From the NCBI GenBank assembly GCA_041394605.1, contig JAWKHX010000010.1, positions 144,018-208,017 of the forward strand: a stretch of DNA of 64,000 nt, written 5' to 3'. Below are positions 46,005-54,129 of this stretch, in pieces; position 1 is the stretch's first letter; every line of letters begins with the position of its first letter. The notes beneath the pieces were generated by a model. That model did not search any database. It worked only from the letters and a program-made list of their open reading frames with translations, and was not told the DNA's origin. This DNA comes from UBA668 sp041394605. Its GTDB lineage: Bacteria; Actinomycetota; Acidimicrobiia; Acidimicrobiales; Ilumatobacteraceae. Both the position numbers and the translations under genes were made by a program.

Positions 46005-48536
46005 ATGAGTGGTCGCCTGGCTGACCTGTTGCCGCCGCCGGGGGCCGACCCGGAGGACGTGCTGACCGCGTTCACCGAGTGGGCGGACGCCACCGGCCGG
46101 CCGCTGTACCGCCACCAGGAGGACGCCGCGCTCGCCCTGGCCGCCGGTGACCATGTGGTGCTGGCCACGCCCACCGGCTCGGGCAAGAGCCTGGTCGCCG
46201 TCGCCGGCATCGCCCTCGCCCTCAACGCCGGCCGCCGCGCCGTCTGGACCGCGCCGATCAAGGCACTGGTGGCCGAGAAGTTCTTCGACCTCGTCGATCT
46301 GCTGGGCGCCGAGCAGGTGGGGCTGGCCACCGGCGACGCGGCCATCAACGCCGACGCCCCGGTACTCGTCTGCACCGCCGAGATCCTGGCCAACCATGCA
46401 CTTGCCACCGGCCCGGCCAGCGACGTGGGCTTCGCCTGCCTGGACGAGTTCCACTACTACGGCGAGCGCGACCGCGGCTGGGCCTGGCAGGTGCCGCTGC
46501 TGGAGCTCACCGGCTGCCAGTTCCTGCTGGCCTCGGCGACCCTCGGCGACATGACGGCGATCAGCGACGACCTCCGCCGGCGCAGTGGTCGCGACGTGAC
46601 CGAGGTGACGTCCGTCCACCGACCCACCCCGCTCTACCACGAGTGGCGGATGACGACCGTGGCCGACAGCGTGATGGACGCGGTGAAGGACGGGTTGAGC
46701 CCCGTCTACGTGGTGCACGCCACCCAGGCGGCGGCCATCGAGCGGGCGCAGAGCCTGGTGAGCCTGCAACTCACCACCCGCGACCAGCGCCTGGCGATCG
46801 CCGCGGCCCTCGGCCCGGCACGCCTGGGCCGCGGGTTCGGCGACACGCTGGACCGCCTGCTGCGCAACGGCGTGGGCGTGCACCACGCCGGCATGCTGCC
46901 CCGTTACCGCCGCCTCGTGGAGCGGCTGGCCGCCGAGGGTCTGCTGCCCGTGATCTGCGGCACGGACACGCTGGGCGTGGGCGTCAACATCCCGATCCGC
47001 ACGGTCCTCCTGACTGCGCTCACCAAGTTCGACGGCAACCGGGTGCGGGTGTTCACCGCCCGCGAGTTCCATCAGCTCGGCGGTCGCGCCGGGCGGCCAG
47101 GCTTCGACCCCGACGGCAATGTGTGGGCGCAGGCGCCGGACCATGTGATCGAGAACGCCAAGGCGCTCAGCCGCGCCGGCGACGACCCGAAGGCGCGTCG
47201 CAAGGCCACCAAGGCCAAGCCCCCCGAGGGTTTCGTGCACTACGACGACGCCACGTTCCAGCGCCTCATCGCCGCCAGCCCCGAGGCGCTCGTGTCCCGC
47301 TTCGCCGTGTCGCCGGACCTGGTGGCCTCCGTGCTCTCCCGCCCCGATGGCCCCGCCGCGCTCAAGCACCTGCTGCGCACCAACCACGACCCCGCCGGCC
47401 GCCGGCGGGAGCACACCAAGCGGGCCATCGCCATCTTCCGCAGCCTGGAAGCCGCCGGTGTGGCCGAGCGCCTGCGCGGCCCCGACGGCCGCTGCACCGG
47501 TGTGCGCGTGGGCTCGCTGGTGGAGGGCGGGGAGGACGACCGGGCCCTGCGTTTCGCCTCGCCGCTGATGCCGTTCGCCATCGAGGTGGTGGCCACGCTG
47601 GACCACGAGGACCCCGCCTACGTGCTGGACCTGGTGAGCGTCGTCGAGGCCGTGGTGGAGGACCCCCGCCAGGTGCTGTACGCCCAGCAGAACGCGGCGA
47701 AGGCCGCTGCGGTGGCGGCGATGAGGGCTGACGGCGTGCCCTACGAGGAGCGGATGGACCGCCTGCAGGAGGTCTCCTGGCCGCGACCGCAGGCCGAACT
47801 GCTGGACGCCTGCTTCGAGACCTACCGGGCGCAGCACCCGTGGATCGTCGCCACCGCCGGCATGAACGCCCCCTCGCCGAAGGCCGTGGTGCGGGAGATG
47901 CTGGAGAGCGGCGACACGTTCGCCACGTTCGTGCGCCGCTACCGGCTGGAACGCAGCGAGGGTCTGGTGCTGCGCTACCTCACCGACGTGTGGCGCACGC
48001 TGGACCGGTCGCTGCCCGGCGACGCCTACACCGACGAGGTGGAGGACGTGGTGGAGTGGTTGGGCGCGCTCATCCGGGCCACCGACGCCACCCTGCTGGA
48101 CGAGTGGACCCGCCTCGCGGGCCAACCCGTGCACGACCACGCCCAGCCCGACGCGCCGCTGGCGCCCACCGGCCCGCCGCCGGCCTGGCGCACGGCCGTC
48201 CGCCGCGCTGCGTTCGGCTGGGTGGAACTGCTCGCCACCGGCCGCTACGACGCGCTCGCCGAGCGGTGCGGATGGCCCGCCGAACGGCTGGCGGAGGCCA
48301 TGGCGCCCTACTGGGACGAGTACGACGCGATCCTCACCGACGGCGACGCCCGCTCCACCCGCTGGTACACACTGGCCGAATCGCCCGACCGGTGGATCAT
48401 CACCCAGCAGCTGGCCGACCCGGAGGGCGACGGTGCGTGGCGCCTCACCGCAACGGTAGACGTGCAGGCCGGCCTGGCCGCCGGCGCGCCCACGCTGGTG
48501 CTCGAGACGCTGGGGCCGTTCGACCCGTTCTCATGA
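46005..48536 (+). CDS. Ski2-type DEAD/DEAH-box helicase, DUF3516-type
   Basis: 843-residue superfamily 2 helicase. Walker A ATPTGSGKS (54-62), DEFH box D147-E-F-H150, SAT (177-179), VHHAGMLPRYRRLVERL and CGTDTLGVGVNIPIRTV (motif IV/V), QLGGRAGRPGFD (motif VI). The long helical C-terminal half is typical of the actinobacterial DUF3516 Ski2-like proteins, thought to act in RNA handling. It begins at ATG 46005 after the G-rich repeat, with a CAGACT hexamer (45991-45996) eight bases upstream; the LCP gene overlaps its stop. Confidence 0.92.
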   Translation: MSGRLADLLPPPGADPEDVLTAFTEWADATGRPLYRHQEDAALALAAGDHVVLATPTGSGKSLVAVAGIALALNAGRRAVWTAPIKALVAEKFFDLVDLLGAEQVGLATGDAAINADAPVLVCTAEILANHALATGPASDVGFACLDEFHYYGERDRGWAWQVPLLELTGCQFLLASATLGDMTAISDDLRRRSGRDVTEVTSVHRPTPLYHEWRMTTVADSVMDAVKDGLSPVYVVHATQAAAIERAQSLVSLQLTTRDQRLAIAAALGPARLGRGFGDTLDRLLRNGVGVHHAGMLPRYRRLVERLAAEGLLPVICGTDTLGVGVNIPIRTVLLTALTKFDGNRVRVFTAREFHQLGGRAGRPGFDPDGNVWAQAPDHVIENAKALSRAGDDPKARRKATKAKPPEGFVHYDDATFQRLIAASPEALVSRFAVSPDLVASVLSRPDGPAALKHLLRTNHDPAGRRREHTKRAIAIFRSLEAAGVAERLRGPDGRCTGVRVGSLVEGGEDDRALRFASPLMPFAIEVVATLDHEDPAYVLDLVSVVEAVVEDPRQVLYAQQNAAKAAAVAAMRADGVPYEERMDRLQEVSWPRPQAELLDACFETYRAQHPWIVATAGMNAPSPKAVVREMLESGDTFATFVRRYRLERSEGLVLRYLTDVWRTLDRSLPGDAYTDEVEDVVEWLGALIRATDATLLDEWTRLAGQPVHDHAQPDAPLAPTGPPPAWRTAVRRAAFGWVELLATGRYDALAERCGWPAERLAEAMAPYWDEYDAILTDGDARSTRWYTLAESPDRWIITQQLADPEGDGAWRLTATVDVQAGLAAGAPTLVLETLGPFDPFS

Positions 48537-50095
48537 GCCGCCCGTCGCCTGCCGATGATTCGTCGATGGAACCGGATGCCCCGCGCCACGTGCTGGCCCC
48601 CGCCGCGGGCGCCCTGGCGTCGATGTTGCTGCCCGGTTCCGGTCACCTGGTCATGCGGGTCCGTCGCGTCTGGTCGATGGCACTGCTGGCCACGGTCGAT
48701 GCCGCGGTCTCGGCGGTGGTGGTGGCCGTGCTGGTCAGCGCCACCAACCGCGCCGGTCTCGCCGACCTGCTGGCCGACCAGCAGTCGTTCGTGGGCCTCG
48801 GCCTCGGCCTGGTGGCCATGGCCTGTACCCGATTGTGGGCCGCCGCAGACCTGGCCTGGCGCACCCGCCCCCGGCACCGCCGCGGCCCGGCCATCGTCTC
48901 CCTCGTGGGCGCGGCACTGGTGACAGTGGTGGGCGTGGTGCCCCTGGTGGTGGCGGCAGAAACCGTTCGTCGCACCGACCGCGCCGTCGACGACGTGTTC
49001 GCCGACCACGACGCCATGACGGCCGTGCCCACCGAGGCCCGCCCTGCCCACGCCGTGTACGACCCGGCGGATGGCACCGTGGACGGGACGGCCGGCTCCC
49101 CGGTCGACGGCACGACCCCCGCCACCATGCCGCCCGGGGAGTGGACCGGCCCGGTCGCACCCACCACCACGGTGGCACCCATCACCACGACCACCCTGCC
49201 GCCGATCATCGCCGAGGACCGGGTGAACGTGCTGCTGCTCGGCGGCGACGCCGGACCGGGCCGGTGGAGCCTGCGGACGGACTCCATGGTGGTGGTCTCG
49301 ATCAACCCGATCAGCGGCGACACGGCGATGATCTCCGTGCCGCGCAACCTGACCCACATCCCGTTCCCTGCCGGCACCCTGCTGCACGAGGCCTACCCGA
49401 ACGGGTTCCCCGAGATCGCCAACGCCGTCTACCCGCTGGTCCGCCTGCATCCCGAACTGGTGCCCGGCGCCGACGACGCGGGCGCCCAGGCCATCAAGAT
49501 GGGGATCGCCCAACTGCTGGGCATGCCGATCCACTACTACGTGCTGGTGAACATGGCCGGCTTCGTGGACGTGGTGGACGCCCTCGGCGGCATCGACATC
49601 CATGTGCCCAAGACGGTGCCGTCGCCCGGCAACCCGCCCGGCTCCAAGCACGACGTGCCGCCGACCATCGAGGCCGGGGACCAGCACATGGACGGCACCA
49701 TCGCCCTCGCCTACGCCCGCTCCCGCAAGGCGGACAGCGACTATCAGCGGATGGGTCGCCAGCGGTGCGTGCTGGCCGCCATCGCCCGGGCCGCCACGCC
49801 CACCGCGGTGGCGACGGGCATCACCTCGCTGGTGGATGCGTTCGGCGGCGCCGTGCGGACGGACATCCCCCGCGACCGTCTGGTGGAGATGAACGCCCTC
49901 CTGACGGCCTTCTCCACCGCCGGCGGCCTGCAGGCCGTGCGCACCCTCCACCTCGCCCCGCCGCTGGTCGACCCGGCGCGCTGGGACCCGCTGGCCATCC
50001 GCGCCATGGTGGCTGCCGTCGTTGAACCGGCCGCGCCGGCTGCCACGTCGGCGCCGGTGGACGTGCCCGCCACCGTGCTGGCCGACGCGTGCTGA
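48533..50095 (+). CDS. LCP-family cell-wall glycopolymer ligase
   Basis: 520-residue membrane protein. N-terminal region with about four membrane helices (for example RVWSMALLATVDAAVSAVVVAVLVSA), a Pro/Thr-rich extracellular linker (about 150-220), then an LCP (LytR-CpsA-Psr) domain: LLLGGDAGPGRWSLRTDSMVVVSINPISGDTAMISVPRN (the LLLG-D...RTD motif with catalytic Arg/Asp residues), QAIKMGIAQLLGMPIHYYVLVNMAGFVDVVDALGGIDIHVP, and IALAYARSRK. LCP enzymes attach arabinogalactan or teichoic-type polymers to peptidoglycan. ATG 48533 overlaps the helicase stop (ATGA). Confidence 0.9.
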   Translation: MSRPSPADDSSMEPDAPRHVLAPAAGALASMLLPGSGHLVMRVRRVWSMALLATVDAAVSAVVVAVLVSATNRAGLADLLADQQSFVGLGLGLVAMACTRLWAAADLAWRTRPRHRRGPAIVSLVGAALVTVVGVVPLVVAAETVRRTDRAVDDVFADHDAMTAVPTEARPAHAVYDPADGTVDGTAGSPVDGTTPATMPPGEWTGPVAPTTTVAPITTTTLPPIIAEDRVNVLLLGGDAGPGRWSLRTDSMVVVSINPISGDTAMISVPRNLTHIPFPAGTLLHEAYPNGFPEIANAVYPLVRLHPELVPGADDAGAQAIKMGIAQLLGMPIHYYVLVNMAGFVDVVDALGGIDIHVPKTVPSPGNPPGSKHDVPPTIEAGDQHMDGTIALAYARSRKADSDYQRMGRQRCVLAAIARAATPTAVATGITSLVDAFGGAVRTDIPRDRLVEMNALLTAFSTAGGLQAVRTLHLAPPLVDPARWDPLAIRAMVAAVVEPAAPAATSAPVDVPATVLADAC

Positions 50096-50111
50096 CCGAG
50101 TCGAGCAGCCG

Positions 50112-50405
50112 TCAGGCGGTCCAGGCGTGCACCACCCGAAGCGGATGCTGGGTTGGCTCGGGCGGCAGCGAGTCGCCGAACACCTCGCCGAGCAGGCCGT
50201 GCACCACCGGGTGCAGGCGCTCTTCCACGAAGCGGTCCCAGTCGTCCTTCGAGGCCCACACGTCGATGTAGCGCAGGCCGCCGCCGTCGAGTTCGATCGC
50301 CAGATGGGTCACCAGGCCGGCGGGCACCTCGTCGCCGAGGCCCGCCTGGATGCGCTCGTAGAACGCGGCGTCGATGGGTACGTCCTGGGTGAATGCGTAC
50401 GTCAT
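50112..50405 (-). CDS. Small dimeric alpha-beta barrel (antibiotic-biosynthesis-monooxygenase-like) protein
   Basis: 97 residues beginning MTYAFTQDVPIDAAFYERIQAGLGDEVPAGLVTHLAIELDGG; the C-terminal half LRYIDVWASKDDWDRFVEERLHPVVHGLL is the pattern of the ABM/Dabb-like fold. The function is unknown. ATG 50405 is divergent from the TetR gene across the operator ATCCGAA-N5-TTCGGAT. Confidence 0.75.
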   Translation of the reverse strand: MTYAFTQDVPIDAAFYERIQAGLGDEVPAGLVTHLAIELDGGGLRYIDVWASKDDWDRFVEERLHPVVHGLLGEVFGDSLPPEPTQHPLRVVHAWTA

Positions 50406-50442
50406 GGCTCCTCCTTCGCCGCGGGGACCCCGCGGATATTTG

Positions 50443-50461
50443 ATCCGAATCTCATTCGGAT
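50443..50461. promoter_or_regulatory. Perfect inverted repeat ATCCGAA-N5-TTCGGAT
   Basis: Seven-base perfect arms around TCTCA in the gap between the ABM-like gene and the TetR gene; the spacing fits a TetR operator. Confidence 0.6.
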
Positions 50462-50467
50462 GGAAGT

Positions 50468-51127
50468 ATGGGTCCCGTGACCGACCGCGTCAAGCGCGAC
50501 TACGACGCCTCCAACCGTCAGGCGGACTCCGCGGCCACCCGTGCCCGCATCATCGACGCCGCCCGGGGGCTGTTCACCCGCCAGGGCTACCGCGCCACCA
50601 CCATCCACCAGATCGCCGCGGGGGCGGACGTCCACGTGGACACCGTGTACCGGCTGGTGGGTCGCAAGGCGGTGGTGCTGCGCGAGTTGATCGAACAGGC
50701 CATCTCCGGCACGGACCGTGCCGTGCCCGCGGAGGAACGCGACTATGTCGTCGCGCTGAAGGCGGCGGCGGACCCCCGCCAGAAGATCGCCATCTACGCC
50801 GCGGCGATGAGCCGCATCCAGCCCCGCATGGCCCCACTGCTGGCGGCGCTGGATGACGCGTCGCGCACGGAGGCAGAGGCCGCCGAGGTGTGGCAGGCCG
50901 TGGCCGACCGGCGGGCCGCCAACATGCGCCGCTTCGTGGAGGAACTGCGCCAGGCGGGCGGGCTGCGGCCCGGCCTGACCGTGGTCGACGCAGCCGACAC
51001 GGTGTGGGCCACGAACAGCCCGGAGCTGTACCTGCTGCTGGTGAACCACCGGGGCTGGACGCCCGAGCAGTACGAGGCCTGGCTGGCCGATCTGTGGGCC
51101 ACCTACCTCCTGCCCGCGCCCGGCTGA
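50468..51127 (+). CDS. TetR-family transcriptional regulator
   Basis: 219 residues. N-terminal TetR HTH: TRARIIDAARGLFTRQGYRATTIHQIAAGADVHVDTVYRLVGRKAVVLRELI, with the recognition helix VHVDTVYRL. The effector domain is unassigned. ATG 50468 or GTG 50477 (MTDRVKR after VGPV) may be the start. It is divergent from the ABM-like gene and likely regulates it through the inverted repeat at 50443; ligand unknown. Confidence 0.9.
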   Translation: MGPVTDRVKRDYDASNRQADSAATRARIIDAARGLFTRQGYRATTIHQIAAGADVHVDTVYRLVGRKAVVLRELIEQAISGTDRAVPAEERDYVVALKAAADPRQKIAIYAAAMSRIQPRMAPLLAALDDASRTEAEAAEVWQAVADRRAANMRRFVEELRQAGGLRPGLTVVDAADTVWATNSPELYLLLVNHRGWTPEQYEAWLADLWATYLLPAPG

Positions 51128-51159
51128 CGCGCCCGGCGCCCACCGGCCCCGCGAGGTGG

Positions 51160-51647
51160 TCAGACCTGGTGGAGACGCCCGTCGGCCACGTCGTAGACGA
51201 AGCCGGTGATGTGGTCCTTGTGGAGCACGAACGGGCTGTGCTGCAGCCGGTTGATGCTCTGGCGGGTGTCCGTGTACGGGTCGGTGAACGACTCCAGCGC
51301 CCACCACGGCTTGATGCCCACCTCGGCCTCCAACTCGGCCTTGAACGCGTCCTCGGTCACCGTCTGCAGGCCGCAGTCCGTGTGGTGCACGAGGATGATC
51401 TCCCGCGTGCCCAGCCGCCGCTGCGAGATCACGAGCGACCGGATGACGTCGTCGGTGACCACGCCGCCGGCGTTGCGGATGACGTGGGCGTCGCCGTGGG
51501 CCAGCCCGAGCATCTGGAAGATGTCCATCCGGCTGTCCATGCAGGCGACGACGCACAGCTTGCGACGGGGCAGGGAGTCGTGGTCGGCGGTGGCGACGCT
51601 GTTGTAGGCAGCACCGTCCGCGCTGGGAGAGAACGGCTGTCGGTCAT
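51160..51647 (-). pseudogene. Beta-carbonic anhydrase, frameshifted near its start
   Basis: Rv1284-like beta-CA. The zinc and active-site residues are intact: CVVACMDSRMD (C, D, R) and LVHHTDCG (H and C), then GGVVTDDVIRSLVISQRRLGTREI. The body frame is open but has no sensible start; ATG 51647 (MTD...) is one base out of frame. The duplicate segment at 52609-52626 has GACGAGCCG where this copy has GACAGCCG, and restoring that G joins MTDEPFSPSADGAAYNS to the body to give 162 residues, as in Rv1284. The gap is therefore best seen as a sequencing error in a real gene. It interconverts CO2 and bicarbonate. Confidence 0.85.
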
Positions 51648-52263
51648 CGCAGCGCCAGGCACCGTGGCCCACGCCGAAAGGGTTGTGCCGGGTGGCGTCG
51701 GTCGTACGGCGGTAGCGTGGCGACCATGTCAGCACGATCAACCCGTGGCCCTCGACCGGATGGACCCGCGCATGACGTGTTCAACCGCCTGCTGAAGAAC
51801 CGTGGTCATGCTCGGCACGGACGTCAACGACGACATCGCCAACCAGATCGCGCTCAGCTGCTGACCGAGGCGACCCCAACTTGCTGACATCTGGCTGTAC
51901 ATCAGCAGCCCCGGCGGGTCAGTCACCGCCGGCATGGCCATCTACGACACCATGCAGTTCGGGGCTGCGACGTGGCCACGTGTGCATGGGCTGCCGCCAG
52001 CAGGTGGTTCCTGCTCACCGCCGGCACCTGGGGTTCACCCACGTGCGGATCATGATGCCAGCCGTTGGCGGTCTGCGCGGCCAGGCCACCGACATCGCAT
52101 CCAGGCCGAGCAGCTGGCCACACCAAGCGCCGGATGGCCGAACTGATCGCTCACCACAGTGGTCAGAGCTGGAGAGATCAGGCCGACGACGCACGCTGGT
52201 TCACCGCCGAGGCCAAGTCCTACGGCCTGGTGGAAAGGTGATCGTGCGCCGGAGATCGTCTGA
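51631..52263 (+). pseudogene. Degraded second copy of clpP and its upstream region
   Basis: Aligns along its whole length with 52609-53312 (promoter, ATG and stop), but is about 71 bases shorter because of many one- to few-base losses, so no frame is open (ATG 51726, stop 52261). For example TCCAGC became TCAGC, CATGGAC became CATGAC, CCGGGTGG became CCGTGG. The changes show no preference for third codon positions, unlike evolved divergence, and are mostly deletions. This fits low-quality read ends or a misjoin better than a decayed gene. Confidence 0.8.
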
Positions 52264-52608
52264 TCAGCCCCGCTCCTCCGCGCCACCCGAGGCGCGGGGG
52301 GAGTACGGTGGTGCCCTGGTGGCCCGATCCGCCACCCTCTCGCCCGGCCCGATCGGCGACCGGGGCACGGCGGATCGGTCCCGGGATACTGCTGCAGCTC
52401 GGCCGCCTGGCCGGCGATGCCGCTGGGCAGTTCTGGCTGAAGCCGTGGGCCTGCTCGAGTCCGTCGTGGCCAGTCCGGAAGCGATCTCCGGATGGACGAG
52501 CAACAGCGGTTCATGGTGCTGCTCCCGGCCAGAGTCCGTGGCGCAGCTGTTCTCTGACGGGCACGTGGCGGCGGCATGTCGCTGCTGCCGAGTGTTCGCC
52601 CTGCTGCT
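52264..52608. other. Unexplained 345-base stretch between the two clpP copies
   Basis: No convincing gene on either strand. On the reverse strand it continues from MTDEPFS (start 52626), but the following residues do not match carbonic anhydrase, and the frame breaks. Short plausible peptides appear in several frames, suggesting an indel-damaged coding sequence. I cannot identify it. Confidence 0.35.
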
Positions 52609-52718
52609 GAACGGCTCGTCGGTCATCGCAGCGACCGTAGCCGCGCCGGGCACCCGTGGCCCACTGCCGAAAGGGTTGTGCCGGGTGGCGTCGGTCGTAC
52701 GGCGGTAGCGTGGCGACC

Positions 52719-53312
52719 ATGTCCAGCACGATCAACCCGATGGCCCTCGACGCGGGGATGGACCCGCGCATGGACGTGTTCAACCGCCTGCTGAAGAACC
52801 GGGTGGTCATGCTCGGCACGGACGTCAACGACGACATCGCCAACCAGATCTGCGCTCAGCTGCTGTACCTCGAGGGCGAGGACCCCAACGCCGACATCTG
52901 GCTGTACATCAACAGCCCCGGCGGGTCGGTCACCGCCGGCATGGCCATCTACGACACCATGCAGTTCGTGGGCTGCGACGTGGCCACCGTGTGCATGGGC
53001 ATGGCCGCCAGCATGGGCCAGTTCCTGCTCACCGCCGGCACCCCTGGCAAGCGGTTCACCCTGCCCAACGCGCGGATCATGATGCACCAGCCGTTGGCGG
53101 GTCTGCGCGGCCAGGCCACCGACATCGCCATCCAGGCCGAGCAGCTGGCCTACACCAAGCGCCGGATGGCCGAACTGATCGCTCACCACAGTGGTCAGGA
53201 GCTGGAGAAGATCCAGGCCGACAGCGAGCGCGACCGCTGGTTCACCGCCGAGGAAGCCAAGTCCTACGGCCTGGTGGACAAGGTGATCGTGCGCCGCGGC
53301 GAGATCGTCTGA
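52719..53312 (+). CDS. clpP: ATP-dependent Clp protease proteolytic subunit
   Basis: 197-residue serine protease. The catalytic triad is S98 (GMAASMGQ), H123 (MMHQP) and D172 (RDRWF). INSPGGSVTAGMAIYDTM and the handle helix region are intact. With ClpX/ClpC it degrades tmRNA-tagged proteins (the LAA tag). ATG 52719 lies seven bases after a TAGCGT -10 (52706-52711), hence leaderless. clpX or a second clpP is not adjacent. A degraded copy lies 1 kb upstream. Downstream lie two hairpins. Confidence 0.95.
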   Translation: MSSTINPMALDAGMDPRMDVFNRLLKNRVVMLGTDVNDDIANQICAQLLYLEGEDPNADIWLYINSPGGSVTAGMAIYDTMQFVGCDVATVCMGMAASMGQFLLTAGTPGKRFTLPNARIMMHQPLAGLRGQATDIAIQAEQLAYTKRRMAELIAHHSGQELEKIQADSERDRWFTAEEAKSYGLVDKVIVRRGEIV

Positions 53313-53398
53313 CCGCCGCAGCACTGTCAACGCACCCGTTCACGGGTTCACGGCGCCCGCCTGTTCCCGTTCACCGCGCCCGCAGCCTGGCCTGATCC

Positions 53399-53414
53399 CG
53401 CGCCCGCGGGCGCG
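53399..53414. terminator. Palindrome CGCGCCCGCGGGCGCG after clpP
   Basis: Perfect 16-bp self-complementary sequence 86 bases after clpP; the first of two hairpins in the gap between convergent genes. Near-direct repeats GTTCACGGCGCCCGC and GTTCACCGCGCCCGC precede it. Confidence 0.5.
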
Positions 53415-53435
53415 ATTTCAAGACAGATCCGACGT

Positions 53436-53461
53436 GGTTCCGCGCCCGTGGGCGCGGAACC
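53436..53461. terminator. 12-bp-arm hairpin, bidirectional terminator candidate
   Basis: GGTTCCGCGCCC and GGGCGCGGAACC, perfect 12-base arms with a 2-base loop; its core is close to the 53399 palindrome. Lies between clpP and the convergent lipoprotein gene. Confidence 0.6.
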
Positions 53462-53492
53462 CGGTCACGGGGTGGTGGGCGGCGCCTGCCCG

Positions 53493-53939
53493 TCAGCCGG
53501 TGGTGGGCGGAACCTGCAGGGGCGTGGTGGTGACGGGGGTGACGCCGCCGATGGTGGCGCCGCACAACTGATACGTGTAGGTGATCACGCGAGTGGCCGC
53601 CGGCTCGCCCTGACGGGCGGCGTCGGCCATCTGCTGCACGGACTCCGGGTCGTTGGGGTCGACGGTGGCGGCGGTCTCCATGTTGGCGATCACCACGGCC
53701 CAGTCGTCCTCCACGGCCAGGGGCGCGCGGGCGGCCACCTCCCGCCAGGACGCCAGCACGGCCTCCACGTCGTCGGCGGTGGCGATGACCGGGCTGTTGA
53801 GGTCGGTCAGACGGTTGCCCACCTCGGTGCAGTACGCGCCTTCCGTGCGCTCGGGCGCGTCGTCGCCGCACGCCGCGAGCGCCACGGTGGCGGCGAGCGC
53901 GATGGCGACGACGAGGCGCCGGCGGTGTGGGTCGGGCAT
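53493..53939 (-). CDS. Small lipoprotein
   Basis: 148 residues. Basic start PDPHRRR, hydrophobic run, lipobox VALAAC (about residue 24), then a helical domain with two further cysteines (GAYCTEVG and YQLCGATIG) likely in a disulfide and a Thr/Pro-rich C-terminal tail (VTPVTTTPLQVPPTTG). No family known to me. ATG 53939 follows TAGAAC by eight bases (leaderless-like). Confidence 0.8.
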   Translation of the reverse strand: MPDPHRRRLVVAIALAATVALAACGDDAPERTEGAYCTEVGNRLTDLNSPVIATADDVEAVLASWREVAARAPLAVEDDWAVVIANMETAATVDPNDPESVQQMADAARQGEPAATRVITYTYQLCGATIGGVTPVTTTPLQVPPTTG

Positions 53940-54129
53940 GACCGCCGGTTCTACCAGCCGGGACCGCTCCAACGGTGTCAGGCGGTGCCGTCACCTGGCG
54001 CGGGTTGGAACTCCGGCGGGGCCGGATATGGTGCGCCAGATCGGGCCGTGCATGGTCCGCCGTCGTGGAACCGGTCCGTTCCTCCAACCCGTCCGGCGCT
54101 GAAGCGCCACGAGTCGTTGGAGGTGGCGT

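Noticed and set aside
51726..52263. A functional ClpP1 paralogue in tandem with ClpP2
   Set aside because: No open frame, near-identical bases with scattered deletions rather than the substitutions expected of true paralogues.
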